A stretch of DNA of 64,000 nucleotides, taken from the NCBI GenBank assembly GCA_047602055.1, contig JASGIG010000001.1, positions 4,712,001 to 4,776,000 on the forward strand, read 5' to 3'. Positions 49,398 to 58,013 of the stretch are shown here, piece after piece. The position numbers and the translations under genes are program-made. This DNA is from JAODBQ01 sp047602055 (GTDB lineage Bacteria; Actinomycetota; Acidimicrobiia; Acidimicrobiales; Ilumatobacteraceae). Below the pieces are notes generated by a model. It had not been told where the DNA came from. It ran no database searches and saw only the letters and a program-made list of their open reading frames with translations. Every line of letters starts with the position of its first letter. The first letter of the stretch is position 1.

Positions 49398-51017
49398 ATG
49401 ACCGCCGGATGGAACTTCGCCGATGTGTGGGAACGCAATGCCGATCGCTTCCCGGATGCGACGGCACAGGTGCAGGGGGATCGATCGTCGACGTGGGCCG
49501 AGCTGGATCGGCGGGCGGACGGGATCGCCGCCACCCTGCTCGGCGCGGGGCTGAGCCACCAGTCGAAGGTGGTCCACTACCTGTACAACTGCATCGAGTA
49601 CCTGGAGTCGATGTTCGGGATCTACAAGGCCGCGCTGGTGCCGGTGAACACGAACTACCGCTACACCGAGGACGAGCTCGACTACCTGTGGAACAACGCC
49701 GACGCGGAGGCGGTCGTCTTCCACGGCACGTTCACCGAGCGGTGCGCGGCGATGCGCTCGCGGGTACCGGCGATCAAGTGCTGGATCTGGGTGGACGACA
49801 GCTCGGCGCCGTGTCCGGAGTGGGCCGTGCCCTACGACGTCGCCGCGTCGTCAGCGCCGTCTCGGGTGGCGGCACCGTGGGGCCGCTCGCCCGACGACCT
49901 GTACCTGCTCTACACCGGCGGGACCACGGGGATGCCCAAGGGCGTGATGTGGCGCCAGGACGACGTGTTCTCCAGCCTCGACGCCCCGTCGCGCCGGCCG
50001 TTCCCACAGGCGCCGGGTTGGGATGCGTTCGACGCGCGGGTGTCCAAGCCGGGCCCGTCGAACCTGCCGGCGGCGCCGCTGATGCACGGCACGGGGGCGT
50101 TCAACGCGATGTGGACGCTGGCGCTGGCCGGCTCGATCGTGACGACGGTCGGCCGGCACTTCGACGCCGTCGAGCTGCTCGACACGGTGCAGCGCGAGCG
50201 GGTCAACAGCCTGTCGATCGTCGGCGACGCGTTCGCCAAGCCGATCCTCAAAGCACTCGACGCCGAGCCGGGCCGCTGGGACATCTCGTCGTTGCGGGTG
50301 ATCATCTCGTCGGGGGTGATCTGGTCGGCGCAGACCAAGGCCGGCCTGCTGCGCCACAACGACCGGCTGATCATGATCGACAGCCTCGGCTCCTCGGAGG
50401 CGATCGGGATGGCCGCGTCGACCACCACGGCGGAGGCCGCCGACTCCACGGCGACGTTCAAGCTCGGCCCGAACGCCAAGGTGCTCACCGAGGACGGCCG
50501 TGAGGTCGTGCCTGGCTCCGGCGAGCGCGGCATGGTCGCGCTGCGCGGCCGCACCCCGGTCGGCTACTACAAGGACGAGGCCAAGTCGGCGGCGACGTTC
50601 GTCACCTTCGACGGGGTGCGCTGGAGCATCCCCGGCGACTTCGCCGAGGTCGACGCCGACGGCACCGTGCGCCTGTTCGGGCGCGGCTCGCAGTGCATCA
50701 ACACCGGTGGCGAGAAGGTCTACCCCGAGGAGGTCGAAGAGGCCTTGAAGCTGCACCCATCGGTGGCCGATGCCGCCGTGGTCGGCGTCCCCGACGACCG
50801 CTTCGGCGAAGCGGTCACGGCGATCGTCGAACCCCACGCCGGTGACACCATCGACGAGGCCGAGCTGATCGCCCACGTCCGCTCGTCGCTGGCCGCCTAC
50901 AAGTCCCCGAAGCGGATCCTGTCGGCGCCGACCCTCGGCCGCGCCGCCAACGGCAAGCTCGACTACAAGTCCCTCAAGGCCAAGGCCCTGGACGATCTGG
51001 GCATCGACGCCGACTGA
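49398..51017 (+). CDS. Acyl-CoA synthetase (FadD19/FadD3-like)
   Basis: A 539-residue ANL ligase. LYLLYTGGTTGMPKGVMWRQDD near residue 170 is the A3 motif in the form typical of actinobacterial steroid side-chain and long-chain ligases (MWRQ). APLMHGTGAFNAMWTLALAG near 230, GSSEAIGM near 330 (A5), RGSQCINTGGEKVYPEEVEEAL near 430 (A8) and GRAANGKLDYKSLK near 515 with the catalytic Lys (A10) complete the set. With the SDR and acyl-CoA dehydrogenase that follow it suggests beta-oxidation of a branched or sterol-type acyl chain; that is an inference from family habits. Confidence 0.9.
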   Translation: MTAGWNFADVWERNADRFPDATAQVQGDRSSTWAELDRRADGIAATLLGAGLSHQSKVVHYLYNCIEYLESMFGIYKAALVPVNTNYRYTEDELDYLWNNADAEAVVFHGTFTERCAAMRSRVPAIKCWIWVDDSSAPCPEWAVPYDVAASSAPSRVAAPWGRSPDDLYLLYTGGTTGMPKGVMWRQDDVFSSLDAPSRRPFPQAPGWDAFDARVSKPGPSNLPAAPLMHGTGAFNAMWTLALAGSIVTTVGRHFDAVELLDTVQRERVNSLSIVGDAFAKPILKALDAEPGRWDISSLRVIISSGVIWSAQTKAGLLRHNDRLIMIDSLGSSEAIGMAASTTTAEAADSTATFKLGPNAKVLTEDGREVVPGSGERGMVALRGRTPVGYYKDEAKSAATFVTFDGVRWSIPGDFAEVDADGTVRLFGRGSQCINTGGEKVYPEEVEEALKLHPSVADAAVVGVPDDRFGEAVTAIVEPHAGDTIDEAELIAHVRSSLAAYKSPKRILSAPTLGRAANGKLDYKSLKAKALDDLGIDAD

Positions 51018-51060
51018 ACGCCACCGCCACCGGCACCGGCACCGGCACCGGCACCGAGGG

Positions 51061-51105
51061 CGCGATTCGAGATTCGCCGCCCCGGTGCGCACATCTCGAA
51101 TCGCG
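51061..51105. repeat. Family B palindrome, copy 3
   Basis: Left arm 51061-51077 pairs with 51089-51105 over 17 bases with two mismatches (ATTCGC for ATGTGC); the right arm is identical to that of copy 1 at 40495. It lies between the ligase and SDR genes, both on the plus strand. Confidence 0.8.
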
Positions 51106-51218
51106 CCGCTGGACGCGCCTCACCCCCAGCCTTGGGCGCCTCGGCGGACCAGTCGGTAACGTCGCACCGCGCTCGGACGGCACCGCGGCCGCCGGCCACC
51201 CATCGGAGGAACATCGTC

Positions 51219-52118
51219 ATGGCTGATCTCGGGTTCGACGGCAAGGTCGTCATCATCACCGGCGCGGGCGGCGGCCTCGGCCGCGAGCACGCCCTGCTGC
51301 TCGCCAAGCGCGGCGCGCTGATCGTCGTCAACGACCTCGGCGGCGCGATCGACGGCACCGGCAGCGACAAGGGCGCGGCCGAGCACGTCGTCGACGAGAT
51401 CAAGGCCGCCGGCGGCGAGGCCGTCGCCGACACGAGCTCCGTCGCCACGCCCGAGGGCGGCGCGGCCATCGTCCAGACGGCGATCGACGCGTTCGGCAGG
51501 GTCGACGTCGTCATCAACAACGCCGGCATCCTGCGCGACAAGTCGTTCACCGGCATGAACCCCGACCTGATGAACCCGGTGCTCGACGTACACCTCAAGG
51601 GCGCGTTCCACGTCAGCCAGCCGGCATTCCTCAAGATGAAGGAGCAGGGCTACGGGCGCATCGTCTCGACATCGTCGGCCGCCGGCATCTTCGGCAACTT
51701 CGGCCAGACGAACTACGGCGCGGCGAAGATGGGCCTCGTCGGCCTCACCCGGGTACTCGCCGTCGAGGGCGCCAAGTACAACATCAAGGCCAACGCCATC
51801 GCCCCGCTGGCGCTCACCCGGATGACCGAGAACATCATGGGCGGCGGCCTGCGCGACAAGCTCGGCCCCGAGAAGGTCTCCCCGCTCGTCGCCTTCCTCG
51901 CCCATGAGGACTGCCCGGTCAGCGGCCAGACGTTCTCGGTCGGCGGCGGTCGCGTCGCCCACGTGTTCATCGCCGAGACCCAGGGCTTCTACGACGCCGA
52001 CCTCACGGTCGAGGGCGTGCGCGACAACTGGGCGACGATCACCGACCAGTCGGGCTACGGCGTGCCGAACAACCTCGCCGAGGAGACGGCGATGTTCCTC
52101 CCGTTCTTCAAGGGCTGA
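51219..52118 (+). CDS. SDR family oxidoreductase, (3R)-hydroxyacyl-CoA dehydrogenase/17-beta-HSD4-like
   Basis: A 299-residue classical short-chain dehydrogenase. TGAGGGLGREHALLLAKRG (residues 15-33) is the NAD-binding TGxxxGxG, INNAGILRDKSF near 98 the NNAG motif, and Ser-Tyr-Lys is STSSAAG followed by TNYGAAKMG near 165-175. The opening and LIVVNDLGGAIDGTG are very close to the dehydrogenase part of peroxisomal multifunctional enzyme type 2, which oxidises 3-hydroxyacyl-CoAs including bile acid intermediates. Unlike that enzyme it lacks the hydratase domain. A GGAGGA Shine-Dalgarno precedes ATG 51219; the acyl-CoA dehydrogenase gene follows after 3 bases. Confidence 0.92.
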   Translation: MADLGFDGKVVIITGAGGGLGREHALLLAKRGALIVVNDLGGAIDGTGSDKGAAEHVVDEIKAAGGEAVADTSSVATPEGGAAIVQTAIDAFGRVDVVINNAGILRDKSFTGMNPDLMNPVLDVHLKGAFHVSQPAFLKMKEQGYGRIVSTSSAAGIFGNFGQTNYGAAKMGLVGLTRVLAVEGAKYNIKANAIAPLALTRMTENIMGGGLRDKLGPEKVSPLVAFLAHEDCPVSGQTFSVGGGRVAHVFIAETQGFYDADLTVEGVRDNWATITDQSGYGVPNNLAEETAMFLPFFKG

Positions 52119-52121
52119 CCG

Positions 52122-53234
52122 GTGATCGGCATCGAGGAGTTCCAGGCCGGCGCCCGCGACTGGCTCGCCGCCAACAAGCAGCACGCACCACGTGACTACG
52201 GGGCGATCTGCCCGCCGGATCTGGTGCGCCCCGGCATCGAGTGGCAACGGCGGATCTACGAGGCCGGCTATTCGGGCATCCACTGGCCGACGGAGTGCGG
52301 CGGCCAGGGCCTCACCGTCGCCCACAACGCGGCGTGGCAGTACGAGTGCGCCGTCGCCGCGGTGCCGTCGGTGTTGAACATGGTCGGCCTCGTGCTCGCC
52401 GGCGGGGCGCTGCTGCAGTTCGGCACGCCCGAGCAGAAGGCCGAGCATCTCCACGAGACGCTGCGGGCCAATCACGTGTGGTGCCAGCTGTTCAGCGAGC
52501 CGGGCGCCGGCAGCGACCTCGGCGGCCTGTCGACGCGTGCCGAGCGTGACGGCGACCGGTTCCTGATCAACGGCCAGAAGGTGTGGACCAGCGGCGGCCG
52601 CTACAGCAACTGGGGCATCCTCATGGCCCGCACGAACCCGGACGCGCCCAAGCACGAGGGCATCTCGTTCTTCGCCTTCCCGATGAACCTGCCCGGCGTC
52701 GAGATCCGCCCGCTCAAGCAGATGACCGGCGAGGCCGAGTTCGACGAGGTGTTCTTCACCGACGTCGAGCTGCCGGCCGACCACCTGCTCGGTCCGCTGC
52801 ACGGCGGCTGGGGCGTCGGCATGGCGGTGCTCACCAGCGAGCGCGGCCACGGCAGCGCGAGCACCGTCGGCCTCGAGCGGCGGATGAAGGCGATGTCGTC
52901 GCTCGCCGAAGGTCGCTCGCTGGACGCGATCCAGCGCCAGCGGCTGACGAAGCTCGTCTCGACCGGCAAGACCTTCACGGCGATGGCCCAGCGCCAGGGA
53001 CCGATCGCCTCGACGGCCGCATCGCTGCTGAAGCTGGGCATCTCGGAGATGATGTTCGAGGCCGCCGAGCTGCGCGCCGACCTCGCGGGGGCCGACGCAT
53101 CGCTGACGGGTGCCGAGGCGTATGGAATGCTGGCGGCACCCGGCGGACGGATCGCCGGCGGCACCAGCCAGGTGCAACGCAACATCATCGGGGAACGGCT
53201 CCTCGGCCTGCCGCGCGAACCGCGGCCGAGCTGA
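52122..53234 (+). CDS. Acyl-CoA dehydrogenase
   Basis: A 370-residue FAD-dependent dehydrogenase. YSGIHWPTECGGQGL near residue 48 and QLFSEPGAGSDLGGLSTRAERDGD near 125-148 are the FAD/substrate-binding segments, INGQKVWTSGGRYSNWGILMARTN near 152 the middle beta-domain, and GGTSQVQRNIIGERLLGLPREPRP the C-terminal FAD-contacting end with no replacement of the key Arg. No clear catalytic Glu in the usual C-terminal spot was confirmed by eye. Of the group active on steroid or branched acyl-CoAs in actinobacteria, judged by neighbours. GTG 52122 follows the SDR gene closely. Confidence 0.9.
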   Translation: MIGIEEFQAGARDWLAANKQHAPRDYGAICPPDLVRPGIEWQRRIYEAGYSGIHWPTECGGQGLTVAHNAAWQYECAVAAVPSVLNMVGLVLAGGALLQFGTPEQKAEHLHETLRANHVWCQLFSEPGAGSDLGGLSTRAERDGDRFLINGQKVWTSGGRYSNWGILMARTNPDAPKHEGISFFAFPMNLPGVEIRPLKQMTGEAEFDEVFFTDVELPADHLLGPLHGGWGVGMAVLTSERGHGSASTVGLERRMKAMSSLAEGRSLDAIQRQRLTKLVSTGKTFTAMAQRQGPIASTAASLLKLGISEMMFEAAELRADLAGADASLTGAEAYGMLAAPGGRIAGGTSQVQRNIIGERLLGLPREPRPS

Positions 53235-53262
53235 CCGCTCCGCCACGAGAGAGGAGGGCGCC

Positions 53263-53547
53263 ATGATGGAGAGTCCTGACCATTCGAAGTGGGACGACAA
53301 CGGCAACACGGCTCAATCAGGCCGCGACGGCCCGAGCGTGGCGCTGATCGTCGCGCTGGTGCTGCTCGCCGTCGCCGTCATCTGGTTCTTCCAGAACGGG
53401 GACACGGTGGAGATCACGTTCCTGTTCGGCACGTGGACCACCAAGGTGCGCTGGGCGATCATCATCTCCATCGGCGTCGGCCTGCTGCTCGACCGCCTCG
53501 TCAGCTACGGCCTGCGCCGGCGCAAGCGCAACAAGCAGGCCGACTGA
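53263..53547 (+). CDS. LapA-domain (DUF1049) small membrane protein
   Basis: A 94-residue protein with two transmembrane helices, residues 25-43 (SVALIVALVLLAVAVIWFF) and about 62-82 (RWAIIISIGVGLLLDRLVSY), joined by QNGDTVEITFLFGTWTTKV. QN at the end of helix 1 and the following short periplasmic strand are the LapA/DUF1049 signature. The tail RRRKRNKQAD is basic and cytoplasmic. LapA-type proteins help assemble lipopolysaccharide in Gram-negatives; in actinobacteria the role is unknown. A GAGGAGGG Shine-Dalgarno precedes ATG 53263. Confidence 0.82.
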   Translation: MMESPDHSKWDDNGNTAQSGRDGPSVALIVALVLLAVAVIWFFQNGDTVEITFLFGTWTTKVRWAIIISIGVGLLLDRLVSYGLRRRKRNKQAD

Positions 53548-53589
53548 CCCCGACGCCGTGCGGCGAGGCGCAGGAAGACCCGCTCGGCA

Positions 53590-54339
53590 GTGACCGACGC
53601 CGAGCGACCGCTTGCCGGCGGCAATGCGACCGCGGCAGTGATCAGGGTCGGCGACACCGTTCGGAAGCCGTCGTCGCCGACGACGCCGCTCGTCCACCGC
53701 TACCTGCGGATGCTCCGAGCGGCAGGGGTCGACGTGCCAGAGGTCTTCGGCGACGACGAGCACGATCGACAGGTGATCGAGTTCGTCCCAGGAACGCTCG
53801 CCATGGAGCTCCTGCCGCTCGATCATTCGGCCCTGCGCCGAGTCGGCGCGATGATCCGTCGGCTCCACGACGCCAGCACCGGCTTCCCGGTACCTCCCGA
53901 CTGGTCGACGTTGCTGCCCACCGTCGACCCGGACCTGATCTGCCACAACGACCTGGCGCCGTGGAACCTGGTGATGGGCGAGCGTTGGGTGTTCATCGAC
54001 TGGGACGGCGCGGGTCCCAGCACGCGGCTGTGGGACCTGGCCTATGCGGCTCAGTCGTTCGCACTTCTCGTCGCCGGCCAACCGGTTGCGGCCGCGGCAG
54101 CGCGACTGGCTGCGCTCGCCGACGGATACGACGCCGACGCCGGGTTGCGTGCCGCCCTCCCCGAGACCATGCTCGAGCGCACCGCAGCGATGCACGACAT
54201 GCTGCGCTCGGCCCACGCAGCCGGCCGTCAGCCCTGGGGCCGGATGTACGTCGAAGGGCATGGTGAGCATTGGCGCACGGCGACCGAGTACGTCCGCCGG
54301 CATCGCGACGCCTGGCAAGCCGCGCTCGACGGACGCTGA
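53590..54339 (+). CDS. Aminoglycoside/choline kinase-like phosphotransferase
   Basis: A 249-residue small protein-kinase-fold phosphotransferase (APH). AGGNATAAVIRVGDTVRKP is the nucleotide-binding start (residues 9-27), ICHNDLAPWNLVMGERWVFIDWDGAG (about 117-142) is the Brenner motif HxDxxxxN with catalytic Asp plus the metal-binding DWD, and MRLWDLAYAA-like LWDLAYAA follows. Members phosphorylate aminoglycosides, macrolides, choline or sugars; no antibiotic resistance claim can be made from the sequence. GTG 53590 is used. Slightly lower GC in the first third than its neighbours. Confidence 0.87.
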   Translation: MTDAERPLAGGNATAAVIRVGDTVRKPSSPTTPLVHRYLRMLRAAGVDVPEVFGDDEHDRQVIEFVPGTLAMELLPLDHSALRRVGAMIRRLHDASTGFPVPPDWSTLLPTVDPDLICHNDLAPWNLVMGERWVFIDWDGAGPSTRLWDLAYAAQSFALLVAGQPVAAAAARLAALADGYDADAGLRAALPETMLERTAAMHDMLRSAHAAGRQPWGRMYVEGHGEHWRTATEYVRRHRDAWQAALDGR

Positions 54340-54395
54340 CCTCGCGTCGGCGGCCGGGTTGGTCCGGGCGGCGGCCGGCTCGGCAGGATGAAGCG

Positions 54396-55238
54396 GTGAC
54401 CCCACCGAACCCCGTGCCGTCGACCGACGGCGTGCAACTCGCCGTCCACGACCTCGGCGGCGCCGGGCCGACGCTGCTGATCTCGCACGCCACAGGGTTC
54501 CACGGCCGCTGCTACATCCCGGTGGCCGACGCCCTCGCCGACCGCTTCCACTCGGTCGCGTTCGACTACCGCGGCCATGGCGACACGCCGCAGCCCGAGC
54601 GGCCGATCGACTGGGAGCGCTATGGCGACGACGCCCTGGCGATGGCCCAGGCGCTCGTCGCCGCCTCGGGCGCACCACTCGTCGCCTTCGGCCACTCGAT
54701 GGGCGGCGCCTGCCTGCTGATGGCGGCGCACCGCGACCCGTCGCTGTTCGCGCGGCTGGTCCTGTTCGAGCCGATCGTGTTCCCGACCGAGGGCGTGCGC
54801 CCACCCGGCGAGGACAGCCCGCTCGTCGGGGGCGCCCGTCGGCGGCGCTCGTCGTTCGCGTCGTACGAGGCGGCGATCGCCAACTTCGCGGCGAAGCCGC
54901 CGCTGAACGCGTTCACGCCTGAGGCGTTGGAGGCGTACGTGCGCTACGGGTTCGCGCAGGCGCCCGACGGAACTGTGCACCTGAAGTGCCGGCCGGAGAT
55001 CGAGTCGGGCACGTTCGAGCTGGGCGGCAAGCACGACACGTGGTCGGTGCTGGAGTCGATCGAGGTACCCGTGGTCGTCGCCGCCGGCCGCGCGGAGGAG
55101 ACGCAGCCGCCGTCGCTGGTGGCCGAGGAGGTGGCCGCCAAGCTGCCCAACGGACGCTTCGCGCGCTTGGCGGCGCTGGACCACTTCGCCCCGATGACCG
55201 CCCCCGAAGTGATCGCCGACGTCATCGCCGCCGGCTGA
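54396..55238 (+). CDS. Alpha/beta hydrolase
   Basis: A 280-residue alpha/beta hydrolase. SHATGFHGRCYIPVADALAD near residue 33 is the oxyanion region, FDYRGHGDTPQPE near 58 the RGHG motif, FGHSMGGACLLMAA near 97 the nucleophile elbow with Ser100, and ALDHFAPMTAP near 262 the catalytic His. The cap region (EDSPLVGGARRRRSSFASYEAA) is Arg-rich. Substrate unknown; the fold includes esterases, haloperoxidases and lactonases. GTG 54396 is preferred because it starts just before the first strand VQLAVHDLG. Confidence 0.87.
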   Translation: MTPPNPVPSTDGVQLAVHDLGGAGPTLLISHATGFHGRCYIPVADALADRFHSVAFDYRGHGDTPQPERPIDWERYGDDALAMAQALVAASGAPLVAFGHSMGGACLLMAAHRDPSLFARLVLFEPIVFPTEGVRPPGEDSPLVGGARRRRSSFASYEAAIANFAAKPPLNAFTPEALEAYVRYGFAQAPDGTVHLKCRPEIESGTFELGGKHDTWSVLESIEVPVVVAAGRAEETQPPSLVAEEVAAKLPNGRFARLAALDHFAPMTAPEVIADVIAAG

Positions 55239-55293
55239 ACATCTGCCGCTCCGACCGTTTCGCTGTCGAACAGTGCCATCGATGGCGGTGAAT

Positions 55294-55299
55294 TACGCT
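55294..55299 (+). promoter_or_regulatory. Predicted -10 box of the Thr-rich lipoprotein gene
   Basis: TACGCT, 6 bases before ATG 55306. Confidence 0.5.
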
Positions 55300-55305
55300 C
55301 TCCCG

Positions 55306-55977
55306 ATGAGACGATTCGCGTGGGGTGCTGCGATCGCCCTGATCGTGATGACGGCGTGCAGCAGCGGCAAGAAGGACCCGCCGACGACGACCGCGGCCAC
55401 GCCGGCAACGACCACCACCACGACGACGGTCGCCCCGACCACGTCGACGACGATCCCCGAGACGACCACGACGTCATCCACGACGACGACGACGTCGTCG
55501 ACGACCACCACCGAACCCCCAGCGCCCCCGACGACCGTCGAACGAGCCCCCCAAGAACTGATCGACGCCGTCGACCGGTTCTATGAGGGCTACATCCCAT
55601 GTGTACAGGCACCTTCCGCGTGCGATCCAGCATCGTTCATCTCACCTCGAGGCAATCTGCTCTCCTACACGCGCGATCGACTCGCGGATGCTGCCGCACG
55701 AGGCGAGTTCACGTCGCAGGACACGCGTGGCACCCACTGGGTGGTTCAGCTCGGAGGCATGCTCAACGACGCCGAAGGCTCAGCACTGGTCTGTGTCTAC
55801 GACGCTCTCACCGTCCTCGGCCCGATTGGTCCCGATGGACAGCCGACTGTGGTCAATGACGATGCTGGCACCTACACGTACTCGGCTACCGCGTACAACG
55901 TGAACGGCGAGTGGCGCATTGGCGACAGTGTGCTCAAGAACACCGAGCTCGGAGTCGACCGGTGCGCCGCCTCGTGA
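55306..55977 (+). CDS. Secreted Thr-rich lipoprotein of unknown function
   Basis: A 223-residue exported protein. MRRFAWGAAIALIVMTAC is a signal peptide with lipobox and Cys18. Residues 26-75 are a low-complexity Thr/Pro/Ser/Ala wall-spanning linker, encoded by ACG/ACC runs. The globular part (about 82-223) has four cysteines (PCVQAPSACDPASF, LVCVYD, DRCAAS) and ends LNTELGVDRC-like; I do not recognise the fold. From about 55600 the codons are visibly richer in A and T than the rest of the window. The next gene overlaps its end by 16 bases and is likely co-transcribed. Confidence 0.75.
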   Translation: MRRFAWGAAIALIVMTACSSGKKDPPTTTAATPATTTTTTTVAPTTSTTIPETTTTSSTTTTTSSTTTTEPPAPPTTVERAPQELIDAVDRFYEGYIPCVQAPSACDPASFISPRGNLLSYTRDRLADAAARGEFTSQDTRGTHWVVQLGGMLNDAEGSALVCVYDALTVLGPIGPDGQPTVVNDDAGTYTYSATAYNVNGEWRIGDSVLKNTELGVDRCAAS

Positions 55978-56768
55978 CTGGCCTCCTGCTCACAGCGCTT
56001 GCGCTCGCCGAACCTGCGAAATGTCTCGCCGCCAATCCCTACGCCCCACCCTCCCCCGAGCCATCCTCAGACGAGATCACCGCAATCGCGATCGGCACGA
56101 AGGACGGCGGCGGAGGCACATCGACATCATCGTGTACATCCTGGAGCCGAGCTCCCAAAGGTTTCGGCGTTGATCAGATCAGCGGCCTCGAACTTGAACG
56201 CATCCTCGCCGACGGCACGGTCCAGCATCGCTTCTACCGAATCTGCAGCGCGGAGGTGCAGATCGCTTGGGTGTCCGACTACTCGCCCCGCGAGCTGGCC
56301 ACTGCTGCTTACGACGAGGTCAGCAAGCGGCTGCCGAAGCCGGAGGCTTCGTTCTCGCCCCGGATCGACCGGCAGATCGTCAACGTGGAGACGTGGTTCG
56401 CGGCCACGCCGATTCCCGTCCAGTCCGTCGACGCGTCCGTGCCGGGGATGTGGACCACCGTGACGGCCACACCCGTCGCCCTCGAGCTCGACACCGGATC
56501 GATCGTCCGCGGCGACGTCACGCACATCTCCTGCGAACCGTGGGGCTCCACCGACGGACCCGAGGGCGGCTGCACCTGGACACCGATCTGGCCGTCGGTC
56601 CGCAAGACGACCGGCACCGACGATCATCGCTACCACGGCACACTCAGCGTCGTCTGGGACATCGCCTGGACGAGCAGCACCGGCGCCGGCGGCTCGCTCG
56701 ATCAGCTGACCACCACCACGCCCGTCCTCCTCGGCGTCGGCGAGATCCAGGTCATCGGCGGCACCTGA
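55962..56768 (+). CDS. Secreted protein of unknown function
   Basis: A 268-residue exported protein beginning VRRLVTGLLLTALALAEPAK, a signal peptide with cleavage expected near residues 20-26 (CLAAN). No lipobox in the right place and no membrane segment follows. Features include paired Cys residues (SSCTSWS, RICSAE, ISCEPWG, GGCTWTP), two WT/WD aromatic motifs near the end and PRIDRQIVNVETWF near the middle. It is beta-rich in appearance and unrecognised. GTG 55962 is inside the preceding gene, so translation may be coupled. Composition is slightly A/T-rich at the start and normal in the second half. Confidence 0.72.
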   Translation: MRRLVTGLLLTALALAEPAKCLAANPYAPPSPEPSSDEITAIAIGTKDGGGGTSTSSCTSWSRAPKGFGVDQISGLELERILADGTVQHRFYRICSAEVQIAWVSDYSPRELATAAYDEVSKRLPKPEASFSPRIDRQIVNVETWFAATPIPVQSVDASVPGMWTTVTATPVALELDTGSIVRGDVTHISCEPWGSTDGPEGGCTWTPIWPSVRKTTGTDDHRYHGTLSVVWDIAWTSSTGAGGSLDQLTTTTPVLLGVGEIQVIGGT

Positions 56769-56774
56769 CCGCCG

Positions 56775-57164
56775 TCACGGGCTCGTCCAGAACGGCAGGA
56801 AGTCGATGCGGTTCAACGACGTGCCGACCACGACCACGGCCATCGTCGCCAACCCGAGGAACAGCGCCACAACCGCCATCCAGCGATGCGGCCGTGACGG
56901 GTCGAGCTGGTGCTGGCGCAGGCCGACCAGCGCGAAGGCGACGGCCAGCAGCGTGATGATCGGGAACTGCCACGTCATCGGGACGAGCCCGATCACGGCA
57001 AGCGCGAGCGCGGACAGCGACCACGGCTCCTCACGCTCCCACCACGACGGCTGCCGCGCCGGCGACGACCAGCCAGCTTGGACGACCGGAACAGGATCCG
57101 GCTCGACCTCCGGGCCGGCAGGGGGTGTCGGGTCGGTGTCGAGCATCGGCTCACTCTCGCGCAC
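56775..57164 (-). CDS. Small membrane protein, DUF4190-like
   Basis: A 129-residue protein with a 40-residue Pro/Asp-rich cytoplasmic start and two or three hydrophobic segments (SLSALALAVIGLVPMTW, PIITLLAVAFALVGLRQH, WMAVVALFLGLATMAVVVVG). The pattern of a helix pair linked by a short polar turn with LRQH matches the DUF4190 family of unknown function. GTG 57164 is the first start; ATG 57146 is also possible. It converges on the secreted-protein gene and is divergent from the RecB-like gene. Confidence 0.75.
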   Translation of the reverse strand: MRESEPMLDTDPTPPAGPEVEPDPVPVVQAGWSSPARQPSWWEREEPWSLSALALAVIGLVPMTWQFPIITLLAVAFALVGLRQHQLDPSRPHRWMAVVALFLGLATMAVVVVGTSLNRIDFLPFWTSP

Positions 57165-57172
57165 CCATTTCG

Positions 57173-57178
57173 TACGAT
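57173..57178 (+). promoter_or_regulatory. Predicted -10 box of the RecB-like nuclease gene
   Basis: TACGAT, 6 bases before GTG 57185; overlaps the control region of the divergent DUF4190 gene. Confidence 0.5.
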
Positions 57179-57184
57179 GACAGC

Positions 57185-58013
57185 GTGTACCCGGTGCCCA
57201 CGAGCCTGTCGCCCTCCCGGATGGAGGCGTTCACCTCGTGCCCGCTGGCGTTCCGGTTCACGAGCATCGAAGGCCTCCCCGATCCGCCGATGGCGCACAG
57301 CACCAAGGGTTCGCTCGTCCACCGGGCGCTGGAGCTGCTGTTCGTCAACCCGCCCGACCGGCGCGCCCTCACCGAGGCGCGCACCGCCTACGAGCGCGCC
57401 GTGGCCGAGTACGAGCAGCTGCCCGACCTCGTCGACCTCCACCTGTCGGCCGCGGCACACGACGAGCTGGTCACCGACGGCTGGGCGCTGGTCGAGTCGT
57501 ACCTGCGGATGGAGGACCCGGCCGCTGTCCGGGCGATCGGGCTGGAGCTGCGGATGGAGGCCGACATCGGCGACCTGCGGCTGCGCGGCATCATCGACCG
57601 GCTGGAGCTCGACGACGACGGCGGCCTCGTCGTCACCGACTACAAGACCGGCCGCTCTCCCGGCGCCGGCTTCGAGCGGCGCAGCTTCGGCGCCCTCGAC
57701 GTGTACGCGATGTTCTGCGAAGCCATGCTCGGACGGCGCCCGTCGGCGATCCGCCTGCTGTTCCTGCGCACCGGGCTGACGATCACGATCCACCCATCGG
57801 CGCAGTCGGTCGGCTTCGTCGCCACGCGGGCCAGGGCGATCCACGCGGCCATCGAGCAGGCGTGCACCATCGGGCGATTCGAGCCGCGACCCGGTGGCCT
57901 GTCGCGCGTCGTGCGCCTACCAGCGCTGGTGCCCCTCGTTCGGGGGCGACCCGTCCCTCGCCGCCGCCGAAGCGGCCGTCGTGCTGCGCACTCCCCAGGG
58001 AGTGGCAGCGTGA
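57185..58013 (+). pseudogene. RecB-family PD-(D/E)XK nuclease with a frameshift in the Cys cluster
   Basis: From GTG 57185: SPSRMEAFTSCPLAFRF (first Cys), GSLVHRALELLF, and IDRLELDDDGGLVVTDYKTGRSP, the PD-(D/E)XK active site with Asp and DYK. This is the stand-alone RecB exonuclease/Cas4-like type that binds an iron-sulfur cluster. After RFEPRPGGL the frame must shift near 57902-57906; the new frame then gives the remaining cysteines SCAYQRWC and ends at TGA 58011 after LRTPQGVAA. All motifs exist, so the break may be an assembly error. Function would be DNA end processing in repair. Confidence 0.8.

Noticed and set aside
53590..54339. Aminoglycoside resistance gene
   Set aside because: The APH fold alone does not show substrate; no resistance-specific residues could be recognised.
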